Assembly (NCBI RefSeq): GCF_900100795.1
Contig: NZ_FNCO01000009.1
Location: forward strand, 62,001-126,000
Direction: 5' to 3'
DNA length: 64,000 nucleotides
Source: Pseudomonas abietaniphila
Lineage (GTDB): Bacteria > Pseudomonadota > Gammaproteobacteria > Pseudomonadales > Pseudomonadaceae
Part shown: positions 1 through 7,362 of the stretch, piece after piece
Numbering within the stretch: position 1 is the stretch's first letter
Layout of the letters: each line of letters begins with the position of its first letter
Notes under the pieces: model-generated
Seen by the model: only the letters and a program-made list of their open reading frames with translations
The model's database searches: none
Told to the model about the DNA's origin: nothing
Position numbers and translations under genes: made by a program

Positions 1-235
1 TGCAATGGTGAATGTTGAAGGGCATCCCCAGAACACGTCGGCTTATATCTGGGGTCAAGAGACCTTGAAGACGATTCGGTGCAGGACCTGTGGATGCGCG
101 ACCCACTGGGAAGCGCTCAAACCGGAAGCAGGTGCCGAGGTCGGTGTGAACATGAACAACTTTGATCCGCAACTGACTCAGAATACGCCAGTGAGAAATT
201 TTGACGGTGCGAACACGTGGGCTTATCTGGAGTGA
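1..235 (+). CDS. GFA-family protein, C-terminal part (cut by window edge)
   Basis: This reading frame is open from base 2 and encodes the last 77 residues of a GFA (glutathione-dependent formaldehyde-activating, CENP-V/GFA fold) protein. Visible family signs are the zinc-binding CRTCGC cluster, the WGxxTL segment before it, the VGVNMNNFDP segment after it and the terminal GANTWAYLE. Family members are usually 115-190 residues, so the first part, with the other zinc cysteines, lies outside the window. Members bind zinc and some handle S-hydroxymethylglutathione; many are of unknown role. The substrate cannot be told from the fragment. Confidence 0.8.
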   Translation, partial: AMVNVEGHPQNTSAYIWGQETLKTIRCRTCGCATHWEALKPEAGAEVGVNMNNFDPQLTQNTPVRNFDGANTWAYLE

Positions 236-251
236 GCTTCGGACGCTGGAC

Positions 252-275
252 TTCTCAACTACTCAACTACTCAAC
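252..275. repeat. Three 8-bp direct repeats
   Basis: Bases 252-275 are three units of TACTCAAC, the first with one mismatch. The repeat covers the stop codon of the SnoaL-like gene on the minus strand, where it reads TAGTTGAG, so gain or loss of units would leave the encoded protein end unchanged because the stop is itself in the repeat. Confidence 0.7.
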
Positions 276-677
276 ACGCGCAGCCATAGCGGTGGCGAAG
301 CTGTCTTCAAGCATCAGGAAGCGAGTGATCTTGCCTTCGTGGAGGGTCAGCACGATGGCGTAGGGCGTTTCAATGGTTTTCCCCGTGCTGACGACGCGAG
401 AGGCCAGATCACCCAAAATGATCGCCCGATCATCGCTGGCTAAAATCTCATGAACTTCCAGTGCCACACGTTCGAGCATCTGCCCGGAGTCGCGCAAGAA
501 GTCAGTGACCGCCAACCTGCCGGTCTTATACCCGATCCATGGCAGCACGCCCGTGTCTCCAGGCACATTCCAGTGCAATTCGTCGCTGAACATTTCGGCG
601 ATAGCTTGCGCCGATTCGCCGCTACCGATGCGTTCAAGAAACAGTTTGGCAATGGAGAGGTTGTTTTCGCGAGTCAT
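267..677 (-). CDS. SnoaL-like / nuclear transport factor 2 family protein
   Basis: A 136-residue single-domain protein of the cystatin-like NTF2/SnoaL fold. It shows the usual layout: an N-terminal helix (LSIAKLFLERIGSG), a loop ending in LHWNVPGDTGVLPWIGY that lines the pocket, then strands such as AIILGDLASRV and the terminal FLMLEDSFA. Members are isomerases, cyclases, dehydratases or non-catalytic ligand binders, and the substrate cannot be read from sequence. The start at 677 is preceded by AGGAAAATGCC, a good ribosome binding site. The LysR gene at 801 is divergent with 123 bases between them, so it is the likely regulator. Confidence 0.8.
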   Translation of the reverse strand: MTRENNLSIAKLFLERIGSGESAQAIAEMFSDELHWNVPGDTGVLPWIGYKTGRLAVTDFLRDSGQMLERVALEVHEILASDDRAIILGDLASRVVSTGKTIETPYAIVLTLHEGKITRFLMLEDSFATAMAARVE

Positions 678-730
678 GGCATTTTCCTGTCGTACTGAAG
701 TGAAGGTCGACTATAGAGCTGGTGATTTCA

Positions 731-764
731 GGAATAAACCGTGTAAGTTTGGTTTCTTTATTCC
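731..764. promoter_or_regulatory. Inverted repeat in divergent SnoaL/LysR promoter
   Basis: GGAATAAA (731-738) and TTTATTCC (757-764) are perfect 8-base inverted arms 18 bases apart, with AACC and GGTT inside. They lie midway between two divergent starts (677 and 801), where a LysR dimer of dimers would bind. The sequence shows the repeat; binding by the adjacent LysR protein is inferred. Confidence 0.5.
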
Positions 765-800
765 CATACAGAAACAATCAAACCAGGATTGGCGCCCTCC

Positions 801-1709
801 ATGGACCAACTACAAGCGATACGTGCATTTGCGCGCGTGGTGGAAACCGGAGGGTTTGCACGCGCCGCACAATCGCTGCAAATGCCCAATGCGACACTGA
901 GCAAAGCGATCCAGGCTCTGGAAAAACAACTAGGGGTGAAACTGCTGGAGCGCAGCACACGCAGGGTCAACGTGACCCGCGACGGAGCCGCCTACTACGC
1001 GCGTACCCAACCTCTGCTCAGTGAGCTGGACGATATCCACGCCACCCTCGGCCGCGCCCAGGCCAGTCCCAGCGGACGCTTGCGCATCGAAACCGGCGGA
1101 GCCGCTGCAAGTGGATTACTGATTCCTGCACTGCCGGATTTTTGCGCGCGTTATCCAGACATCGAATTACAAGTTGGTGTCACTGACCGCACTGTCGATG
1201 TGATCGGCGAGAATATCGACTGCGCCATCCGTGTCACCGCCACCGACGGTGCGTTGATCTCACGCAAGATAGGCACACTGACCTGGACGACGTGCGCCAG
1301 CGTGGCCTACCTAAAACGTTACGGCGCACCCTCCCATCCGCAGCAGCTCATGGAGGGCGATTTTCCGGTGGCTGGCTACTTCTCGTCGCATACCGGAATG
1401 ACGGCGCCGTTGCGATTCAGTCAGCAAGGGGAAGCGCTGGAAATAACGCCACCGTGCAAAGTGATGGTCAACGAAAGTAATGCTCACCTAGCCACGGCGC
1501 TGGCCGGTATCGGCCTGGTGCACACATTGGACTTCATGGTTCGGCCTGCCATCGAAGCAGGTCATCTACAACCCGTTCTTGAGGAGTGGAGGCCAGAACC
1601 TCAGGATGTCTACCTGTGCTACGCACCGAGCCGTCAGCTCAGCACCAAGGTCCGGGTCTTTGCCGACTGGGTGACCGGGGTTTATACGCGCATGGCGGAG
1701 GGGCATTAA
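801..1709 (+). CDS. LysR-family transcriptional regulator
   Basis: A 302-residue LysR regulator. Residues 1-60 form the winged helix-turn-helix (MDQLQAIRAFARVVETGGFA, then AAQSLQMPNATLSKAIQALE), followed by a linker helix and the periplasmic-binding-protein-like effector domain from about residue 90. It belongs to the subgroup resembling regulators of NADH-flavin or quinone-type oxidoreductases, judged from the TRRVNVTRDGAAYY segment and the GIGLVHTLDFMVRPAIEAGHLQPVL end. I chose the ATG at 801; a TTG at 789 in the same frame would add four residues. It is divergent from the SnoaL-like gene and likely controls that gene and itself. Confidence 0.9.
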   Translation: MDQLQAIRAFARVVETGGFARAAQSLQMPNATLSKAIQALEKQLGVKLLERSTRRVNVTRDGAAYYARTQPLLSELDDIHATLGRAQASPSGRLRIETGGAAASGLLIPALPDFCARYPDIELQVGVTDRTVDVIGENIDCAIRVTATDGALISRKIGTLTWTTCASVAYLKRYGAPSHPQQLMEGDFPVAGYFSSHTGMTAPLRFSQQGEALEITPPCKVMVNESNAHLATALAGIGLVHTLDFMVRPAIEAGHLQPVLEEWRPEPQDVYLCYAPSRQLSTKVRVFADWVTGVYTRMAEGH

Positions 1710-1740
1710 TGAGCGACCGCTTTTGCTCTAAAGCTGCGAA

Positions 1741-2304
1741 CTACGCCGGCAGTGGCCCGTAGGCACGATAGGTATCAATCAGGTTGTCAAATAGCGAAAT
1801 GTCCGATCGACTTCTGGCAATAAGCTGAGCACCCGCCACGGCCGAAAAAATCGCACGGGCTCGCTTCTCACTGTCTTCTGGCTCGGTTAGGTTGGCGGCT
1901 ACCAGAAGCTTGCTCAGCCAAGCGACATTCACCTCCGCAAACGCCTGAATTTCCTGGGTCATCTCTGCCGGCAAATTGTCGGTTTCAGCGCCCACAAAGC
2001 TGCCCAGGCACAGACGGTTATCGGCTTCAAGTGAGCGCCGAAAAATCTCGGGAAAACGATGCAGTGCATCGAGAGCGTCTGGCGTTTCCAACGAGATCAG
2101 CTCGAGCGCCGCAGCGCCGTCTTCCCAATACCGCCTGGCGACAGCAACACCCAGATCGGCCTTGCTTGGGAAGTGGTAATAAATACTTGCGGGTTTGATT
2201 CCAACCTCAGCGGCCAGATCACGAAAATTCAGGCCGTTGTAGCCTTGGGACTGAGCGATATTTCTTGCCGCCTGCAAAATGGCTTCTCGGGCGTTAATGG
2301 TCAT
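1741..2304 (-). CDS. TetR/AcrR-family repressor
   Basis: A 187-residue TetR regulator. Residues 1-50 carry the helix-turn-helix (AREAILQAARNIAQSQGYNG, then FRDLAAEVGIKPASIYYHF, the family signature), followed by an all-helical ligand-binding and dimer domain ending in IDTYRAYGPLPA. Length and layout are typical. The gene follows a glutathione S-transferase gene on the same strand, and palindromes with the shared half-site GTTAGGTAG lie before both genes. It is therefore most simply an autoregulated repressor of the transferase, responding to an electrophile or drug. Ligand unknown. Confidence 0.92.
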   Translation of the reverse strand: MTINAREAILQAARNIAQSQGYNGLNFRDLAAEVGIKPASIYYHFPSKADLGVAVARRYWEDGAAALELISLETPDALDALHRFPEIFRRSLEADNRLCLGSFVGAETDNLPAEMTQEIQAFAEVNVAWLSKLLVAANLTEPEDSEKRARAIFSAVAGAQLIARSRSDISLFDNLIDTYRAYGPLPA

Positions 2305-2362
2305 TGCTTTGCCTTTGTTCTTTGCTCGGGTTATCGGAACATCGCCATGCTAAATCAAAAGA

Positions 2363-2380
2363 CTACCTTTTGTTAGGTAG
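2363..2380. promoter_or_regulatory. Putative TetR operator before the tetR gene
   Basis: CTACCT and AGGTAG face each other across TTTGTT. The right side, TTTGTTAGGTAG, is identical to the right side of the palindrome at 3324-3353. It sits 59 bases before the tetR start, so binding would give autorepression. The motif is seen; the binding protein is inferred from repetition at both neighbouring promoters. Confidence 0.6.
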
Positions 2381-2538
2381 CCGCCCTATGCAGCTGTCAC
2401 CAGACTTCATTGGTTCAACTCATGCAGATGAGGCACCTTGTCACGCATCCCATCATCCCTGGCGCCCCGAGTCAGAAATAGCTCCGCCGGGAACGCCATG
2501 CATTGCGCTCCCGACGACTCTACTCACTCAGCACGAGG

Positions 2539-3240
2539 TCACTCAGACGGTGAGTCCAGTTCCGGAATACCGCTACTGCGATCAGCATAGGCAGCCTGGA
2601 AGCCTGGGCGTTTCTGCCAGCGCTTCCAGTAGGCGTCGAGGAATTCGAAACGCTCATCCAGAGGCGTGGCGTTGACCGGGAACTTGGAGAAGGCAATCGC
2701 GGTAGCCAGCGTGATGTCTGCAAAGGTTGGCGCATCGCCGCCCAGCAACCATTCACGTCCATCGGACAGATGACGATTGACCAACGCTGCATGAGCTAAC
2801 GCTTCCTTGCGGCAGTGCTCGCCCCACGCCTCATTCTTCGTCAGTTCGAGTTTGAAGCCCAACCCGGTGTGCAACACGTGAAACGCCGTGACGATCCGGT
2901 AAAGGATATGCACCCAGACCCGGTTATCCCACATGTTGTCGAGCCCTTGCTCCAATGCGGTCTCACCCATGATCTTGCGACCCGGATAGGACTGATCGAG
3001 ATAGCGGACGATAGCTGCCGTTTCGGAAATGAAACTGCCGTCTGCGAGTTTTAGCGTGGGCGTTTCACCCCATGGATTCATATTGAGGTGACGCCACCCC
3101 CGCTGCTCGCCCCCGGGTGCCATGTCATAAATCGTTTCTTCGAACAGCTCAGCGATTCCCTTTTCATGCATGAACAGACGCAGGCGTTGAGGGTTGGGGA
3201 AAGCCGATGGCGATGTGAAGAGTTGCAGTTTAGCGGTCAT
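2539..3240 (-). CDS. Glutathione S-transferase family protein
   Basis: A 233-residue cytosolic glutathione S-transferase. The N-terminal thioredoxin-like domain (about residues 3-85) contains the NPQRLRLFMHEKG helix and the GSH-contacting ETAAIVRYLDQ segment; a helical domain follows with GGDAPTFADITLATAI, the conserved N-capping box of the family. It conjugates or reduces electrophiles with glutathione in the cytoplasm; the substrate is not predictable. A GGAG ribosome site precedes the start at 3240. Two palindromes matching the tetR operator lie 28 and 84 bases upstream, so repression by the TetR protein encoded next to it is likely. Confidence 0.9.
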   Translation of the reverse strand: MTAKLQLFTSPSAFPNPQRLRLFMHEKGIAELFEETIYDMAPGGEQRGWRHLNMNPWGETPTLKLADGSFISETAAIVRYLDQSYPGRKIMGETALEQGLDNMWDNRVWVHILYRIVTAFHVLHTGLGFKLELTKNEAWGEHCRKEALAHAALVNRHLSDGREWLLGGDAPTFADITLATAIAFSKFPVNATPLDERFEFLDAYWKRWQKRPGFQAAYADRSSGIPELDSPSE

Positions 3241-3267
3241 GGTCAGCTCCAGAAGGAAGAGAAATAA

Positions 3268-3289
3268 CTACCTAACGACCGTTAGTTTG
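3268..3289. promoter_or_regulatory. Putative TetR operator at the GST promoter
   Basis: CTACCTAAC, a four-base spacer GACC, then GTTAGTTTG: seven of nine positions of the right arm match the inverted repeat. It starts 28 bases upstream of the glutathione S-transferase ATG, overlapping where the promoter must be. It shares the CTACCTAAC half-site with the palindrome at 3324-3353. Confidence 0.6.
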
Positions 3290-3323
3290 AGTTCAATCTA
3301 CCCCCGCACCTACGCGAAGTCAA

Positions 3324-3353
3324 CCCCCTACCTAACATTTGTTAGGTAGGGGG
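3324..3353. promoter_or_regulatory. Perfect 13-bp palindrome (second operator, or terminator-shaped hairpin)
   Basis: Arms 3324-3336 (CCCCCTACCTAAC) and 3341-3353 are a perfect inverted repeat around ATTT, and five T follow on the plus strand. As DNA, its core CCTAAC-N4-GTTAGG is the same as in the other operator-like sites here. As RNA read on the plus strand it has the shape of a rho-independent terminator, but no plus-strand gene ends before it. The operator reading is preferred. The same bases also supply the stop of the aldo/keto reductase fragment. Confidence 0.6.
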
Positions 3354-3470
3354 TTTTTGCTGATTTCCAAGCGCGCCTGACCACTTCCAGTCCGGCGTGC
3401 CCATGTTCACCGTGCCTAGGCAAAGCCGCGAAACCTCAAGACCCGAATGTCCCAACCGAATGTATTGCAT
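3342..3470 (-). pseudogene. Aldo/keto reductase, N-terminal fragment
   Basis: An ATG at 3470 opens a 42-codon frame whose first 28 or so residues (MQYIRLGHSGLEVSRLCLG, then TVNMGTPDW) are the standard N-terminus of an NADPH-dependent aldo/keto reductase of the YajO/Tas type. Homology stops after DWK and the frame closes within the palindrome at 3324-3353. A full enzyme has about 320-350 residues, so some 90% is gone, including the catalytic tyrosine and lysine. A deletion or rearrangement junction near 3380 is inferred. It sits directly upstream of the GST gene, consistent with a former detoxification operon. Confidence 0.75.
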
Positions 3471-3480
3471 GGCGCGGACC

Positions 3481-3873
3481 TCAGGCTTTTGGCGTGTAGA
3501 AAGGGTTACTGATGCGATTGACCACGTCGGCCAGTTCCGAATGCTCGGGCTTGCCGGTCAGGGCAGCGTGGATCGCCGTGCGGCAGGCGTTGTAGTTATT
3601 GAGGTAGACGGCATCGAGGTCATCACAGGCCGGAGTGACCCAATTGGCAGTGACAATGGCTCACTCGTCCTCGGCTTCGGCCGGAAGCGTGCCGTTAAGC
3701 AGCGCTTCGGTCAGGGCCTTGGCGATACCGGCCTGGGGCGCGACCCGTCGCGTTGCCGTGCAAGTCGCTTCCGAGAGCGCCGCAGTGGGCTGGACGGAGC
3801 CAGAGGGTGCAGTAAAGTCATATCGCAAACGCGCTTTGTTTTTGTGGGTGAGCTGTGATGCAATTTGTATCAC
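3481..3873 (-). pseudogene. Unknown reading frame interrupted by an in-frame TGA
   Basis: On the minus strand one frame runs from a GTG at 3873 to the stop at 3481-3483 with a single TGA at 3661-3663. The first part ends ALTEALLNGTLPAEAEDE and the second begins AIVTANWVTPACDDLDAVYL and ends NRISNPFYTPKA. The second part has no usable start codon, which argues for one broken gene rather than two. I do not recognise the family. It lies between two other gene fragments (aldo/keto reductase and, beyond the GNAT gene, an EAL domain), so decay is the simplest reading. Confidence 0.45.
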
Positions 3874-3944
3874 CGGGGATCTGAGGATCGGTCACCATAA
3901 AAACTCATGGGGCTATGAGTTCAGGTCATGGGGAACCGTCTCCA

Positions 3945-4421
3945 ATGGATTACGTGATTCGAAAGGCAACAGCCAAAGACGCATCAGCAATCAGCGAGAT
4001 AGTCGAGGCCGCGCTGCGTGAGTCCAATGCCCGGGATTATTCAGCCGAAGTCATTGATCAGGTCGTGCAGAGTTTTTCACCCGACCGCATCCTGCGCTTT
4101 CTGACCGTGCGTCAGGTGTATGTCGCCACCCTCGACAGTCGTATCGTCGCGACGGGGAGTCTTGATCAAAATGCGGTGCGAAGCGTGTTCGTCCACCCGG
4201 CGTATCAGGGACGGGGCATCGGCCGTGGTTTGATGGCGGCTGTCGAGTCAGTGGCCGCGGAGGCTGGCGTCGAACGGTTGCTTGTCCCCTCCTCGATCAC
4301 TGCCCAAGGTTTTTACCATTCTCTCGGGTTCGTGAAACGCCGAGATGAGGTTCAGGGCGCCGAGCGCACGATCATCATGGAAAAGGTGTTGGCTGCGGCT
4401 GATCACTCAGATATGAAATGA
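3945..4421 (+). CDS. GNAT-family N-acetyltransferase
   Basis: A 158-residue acetyl-CoA-dependent acetyltransferase. The N-terminus YVIRKATAKDASAISEIV and the acetyl-CoA loop VHPAYQGRGIGRGLMAAVE (the V-x-P-x-x-Q-x-x-G-x-G-x-x-L motif, about residues 85-103) are clear, with the FYHSLGFVKR segment near the end. The substrate is unknown. I chose the ATG at 3945, which has GGGGAA nine bases before it and begins at the domain edge; an ATG at 3915 in frame would add ten residues. Its 3' end runs into the remnant of an EAL gene on the other strand. Confidence 0.88.
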   Translation: MDYVIRKATAKDASAISEIVEAALRESNARDYSAEVIDQVVQSFSPDRILRFLTVRQVYVATLDSRIVATGSLDQNAVRSVFVHPAYQGRGIGRGLMAAVESVAAEAGVERLLVPSSITAQGFYHSLGFVKRRDEVQGAERTIIMEKVLAAADHSDMK

Positions 4422-4548
4422 ACGCTTGGGCGGGCATCGCTTTGGCGAAGAACCAGCCTTGAGCATAACGAACCTGGCGGGAACGTAAGTAGGCCAATGG
4501 GTCTGCTGTTTCCACGCCTTCAGCCACAATGGCCAAGCCAGTGAACCG
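4375..4548 (-). pseudogene. EAL-domain (c-di-GMP phosphodiesterase) C-terminal fragment
   Basis: Reading the minus strand from about 4548, the frame gives LAIVAEGVETADPLAYLRSR, then VRYAQGWFFAKAMPAQAFISYL. This is the conserved end of EAL phosphodiesterases: the AEGVET strand, the YAQGWxFxKP box and the final helix. Nothing upstream matches the rest of the domain, because the pliG-like gene begins 20 bases away, so the EAL glutamate and metal site are absent. The fragment overlaps the 3' end of the GNAT gene. It is a remnant left by deletion and cannot be active. Confidence 0.75.
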
Positions 4549-4569
4549 GCCTGTCGATCAGCAGGTCGA

Positions 4570-4974
4570 TCAGTCAATGCTGAAGCTGATCGTATAAGGC
4601 ACAGCCTCGCCACGTCTGGCGGATGCACGCATCTGAAACACCTGCACCGTGTACTTGCCCGACGCGGGCAACGCTGCGGTCCAGTCCGAGCCGACACCAC
4701 CGGTGCCCAGCGCAGTGGCTTCGCCCGGTTTGTCGCCGGGCGCGAAAACGTTGTAGTTGGCGTTATGGCTGCCCGTGATACGTACCGTCAGATGCTGGCC
4801 TGACTTCGCTGAGAGGACGTACTGAACGCTGTCATAGCCTTTGAATGTTCCTTTGAGCTGCGCACTGCTCGCCCCTTTGGCAAAGCTGACCGGCACAGTA
4901 GTCACCTTATCGGCGGCCCAGCAGGTTGAGGAAATGAAGGTGAAGGCCAAACCGTAAATCATCGCGTTGTTCAT
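4570..4974 (-). CDS. pliG: PliG-type inhibitor of g-type lysozyme
   Basis: A 134-residue secreted protein. Residues 1-20 form a signal peptide (MNNAMIYGLAF, ending TCWAA), so the product is periplasmic. The mature part follows the pattern of E. coli PliG: a strand with F-x-K-G-x-SSAQ, the KGYDS turn, a strand ending SGQHLTVRI, then LPASGKYTVQVFQMRASARR, where PliG has LPASGKYELRVLQTRNDARK. PliG blocks goose-type lysozymes of animal hosts and so protects peptidoglycan. I chose the ATG at 4974 because it begins the signal peptide; the frame stays open further upstream. It is divergent from the LysR gene at 5179. Confidence 0.85.
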   Translation of the reverse strand: MNNAMIYGLAFTFISSTCWAADKVTTVPVSFAKGASSAQLKGTFKGYDSVQYVLSAKSGQHLTVRITGSHNANYNVFAPGDKPGEATALGTGGVGSDWTAALPASGKYTVQVFQMRASARRGEAVPYTISFSID

Positions 4975-5178
4975 AAAGACTCCTTTGCATACGACAGGCA
5001 GTGCGCCTGGGTAGGCGCTGATGGGGCGGAGCGTTGCCGGACACAACCGCACCGGGTGGGTGATCCCAGTCAGTTGCCACGCAGACCTTTGCTCGCCATC
5101 GATTGAATTCACCCATTAAGATAGCCGCCTGACTCCTGGCTTCAACGACCGGGGTGACATCAAGCCAGAGTGTGCAAA

Positions 5179-6036
5179 ATGCTTGAATCGGAACTCAAGG
5201 CCTTCTACATGGTTGCCCAGCTGGGCAGCGTGACCCTTGCCGCCAAGAAACTGGGCTTGAGCCAACCCACGGTGACCAATCAGATTCGCCAGCTGGAGAG
5301 TCAGTTCGCGGTCGAGCTTTTTTACCGTGGTGGCAGGCGTTTGACCTTGAGTGAAACGGGCGCCCGTTTGCTGCCGCTCGTCAAACCCATGATGTCCCAG
5401 AGCTCGAACATCGAGTTTTTCCTGAACAACGCGAGCAGCAAAGCCGGGAAGTTGCGCATCGGGGCTACCGCGCCCTATTACATTCTCGATCTGGTGAAGG
5501 CGTTTCGTGAGCTGCACGGATCGCAAGTCAGTCTGGAGTTGGGTAACTCCCAACAGATGATCGAAGCCCTCGATGATTACCGCGTTGACCTGGTGACGTC
5601 ATCTCAACAGCTCACGGATGCCCGACTTTACTGTTTGCGACTGGGGCAGGATCCGCTGGTACTGGTGGTCCATCGTAGCCATCCGCTTGCGAACCAGAGC
5701 CGCATTGCCTTGAGCGCCATCGCCAGTCACTGCGTGCTGATGCGGGAACAAGGCTCCCACACCCGCCAGCTCACTGAAGAGATGCTGGGCAACGCCCGGC
5801 TCACCCTTGAAAACGTCATTGAAATCGGCAGCCGGGAAGCCATCCGCGAAGCGGTGCTTCGCAACATAGGAGTCAGCATCATCGCCCGCCATGAAGTTCC
5901 GGACAGCCAGGAGCTGCGTATCGTGACGATTCATCAGGCGGCCATGCTCGACGAATTTCTCTACTGCCTCAAAGAGCGTCGTGCTGCGCGCCTTATCGAT
6001 GACTTCCTGCAGGTCGCGCAAAAACGCTTCGGTTAA
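5179..6036 (+). CDS. LysR regulator, phosphonate-island type
   Basis: A 285-residue LysR protein. The helix-turn-helix lies at residues 1-62 (LESELKAFYMVAQLGSVTLA, then LSQPTVTNQIRQLE), with the effector domain from about residue 90. It resembles the LysR proteins at 11274 and 16981 in the HTH linker (FYRGGRRLTLSETG) and in the effector segment VLMREQGSHTRQLTEEML, matching the LREKASRTRQLVEEAC type found with aminoethylphosphonate genes. The ATG at 5179 is chosen over a GTG at 5170. Its stop overlaps the stop of the convergent EamA-type gene. It probably responds to a phosphonate, but its target promoter is not clear. Confidence 0.85.
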   Translation: MLESELKAFYMVAQLGSVTLAAKKLGLSQPTVTNQIRQLESQFAVELFYRGGRRLTLSETGARLLPLVKPMMSQSSNIEFFLNNASSKAGKLRIGATAPYYILDLVKAFRELHGSQVSLELGNSQQMIEALDDYRVDLVTSSQQLTDARLYCLRLGQDPLVLVVHRSHPLANQSRIALSAIASHCVLMREQGSHTRQLTEEMLGNARLTLENVIEIGSREAIREAVLRNIGVSIIARHEVPDSQELRIVTIHQAAMLDEFLYCLKERRAARLIDDFLQVAQKRFG

Positions 6037-6869
6037 GCCGCAGCCTTGATCAACAGGATCCCTGCAGTGACGGTGACCGCTGCGATCAACCGGCGCCGGC
6101 CAAAGGGCTCTTTGAACAGCAGCGTGGCAATCACTGCGCCGATGATCACGCTGCTTTCCCTCAGGGCGGCAATTTTCGCGACGTGATCCAGCGTCATGGC
6201 CCACAGCACCAGTGCATAGGCGGCGCAATACGTCAGGCCTCCGAACACCGATAACCGCCAATGGTTCTGCAGATGAATGCACAGAGCCTGACGGCGCCGC
6301 CGGGCTGCGAACAGCGGGATCGGCACACTCAGCACTAACGTGAAATACACCAGGTACGACAGCACGCCCTGCGCACTTCGCACACCTTGAGCATCTATCA
6401 CCGTATACAGCGCGACACACACGCCGGCCGCCAGCGCATTACGCGGCGCGTGCCACTGTTCGGTCACGTGTAACAGGCTCAGGACGCCCAAGGATAAAAT
6501 CACCACGCCCACCATCCCCGGCAGGGATAACGATTCACCCAGCCAACAGGCGGCAAACACCACCACCAGCAACGGGGGCACTCCCCGAACCAACGGGTAC
6601 ACCTGGCCGAAGTCCCCGAAGTGGTAAGCGCGAATCAGGAAATACCGATAAAACACATTGACCACGGCAGACAGCACGATCAGCCCCCATACCGGCAATG
6701 AGGGCAATTCGACAAAGGGCACGGCCATCACCGCAACGACGAACGCCACACCGTCGACTGTCGCCATCGAAGACAGTCGATCATTACTGGACTTGACCAC
6801 TGCGTTCCAGCTGGCGTGCATGAATGCAGAGATCAAGACCAGCAGTGTGGCCAGATTGGTATCGGACAT
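6033..6869 (-). CDS. EamA/DMT-type membrane protein of the phosphonate-associated subfamily
   Basis: A 278-residue inner-membrane protein with about ten hydrophobic segments and the two-fold EamA repeat (for example FMHASWNAVVKSS in the first half and GILLIKAAA at the end). It fits the DUF6/EamA subgroup named for its recurrent association with phosphonate use. It may import or export a phosphonate or an amine by-product; no substrate is proven. The start at 6869 begins the first membrane helix; an in-frame extension to 6914 has no good ribosome site. It is divergent from the AEP transporter operon, with a 493-base regulatory gap. Confidence 0.82.
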   Translation of the reverse strand: MSDTNLATLLVLISAFMHASWNAVVKSSNDRLSSMATVDGVAFVVAVMAVPFVELPSLPVWGLIVLSAVVNVFYRYFLIRAYHFGDFGQVYPLVRGVPPLLVVVFAACWLGESLSLPGMVGVVILSLGVLSLLHVTEQWHAPRNALAAGVCVALYTVIDAQGVRSAQGVLSYLVYFTLVLSVPIPLFAARRRRQALCIHLQNHWRLSVFGGLTYCAAYALVLWAMTLDHVAKIAALRESSVIIGAVIATLLFKEPFGRRRLIAAVTVTAGILLIKAAA

Positions 6870-7362
6870 GAGGAGGCTCGCTGTAGGAAGGCCGTCAGCA
6901 TGCCGACCCGACAACCATCAATCCAATCGGTTATAGAACGAACCTGTATCAGTAGAACTTATGATCGGGTGTATTTGCCAACGGCATCGCTCGGCCTGAA
7001 GAACGGCTCTTCGGCTGAGAAACTGCCAAAAACGCTATGGATTCATAGCCATTTTTGCGCAGCAGAAAACGACGGTATTAATCCAAAAAAACCGATTCAA
7101 CCCATTGAATCAGATAGCTTTTATTCGTTTTCCCCGATGAATCAAGCCGGGTTATTTGCGCCGCCCTGGTTTTTTTTCGGTTTTGTATTTGCGGGTCAAT
7201 TTTCTGCGTGATACATCAAATCCAAGCGAGCTGACACCCGCATGGCAACGACAGATTGCCGGCCTTCGCTTCTTTCCTACCTGCCCGTCAATTGTTCATT
7301 TCCGTTGTTTTACATCGGTACCACCCTTGCTACGGGTGGCTTGCATTGCACAGGGAAACCTC
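6870..7362. promoter_or_regulatory. Divergent promoter region of the AEP transport operon
   Basis: This 493-base gap holds no supported gene. Two short palindromes stand out: GCTATG-GATT-CATAGC at 7034-7049, flanked by AAAA and TTTT runs, and GATTCAA-CCCA-TTGAATC at 7094-7111. Both lie between the EamA-type gene (reading left) and the transporter operon (reading right). They are good candidates for binding by one of the three LysR proteins of the island or by PhoB. No convincing pair of Pho-box direct repeats was found by eye. Confidence 0.55.

Noticed and set aside
3661..3663. In-frame TGA that might be read as selenocysteine
   Set aside because: No selenocysteine-insertion hairpin was recognised, the residue context is not a redox motif, and gene fragments on both sides make decay the simpler explanation. 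The same reasoning applies to the TGA at 26432-26434.
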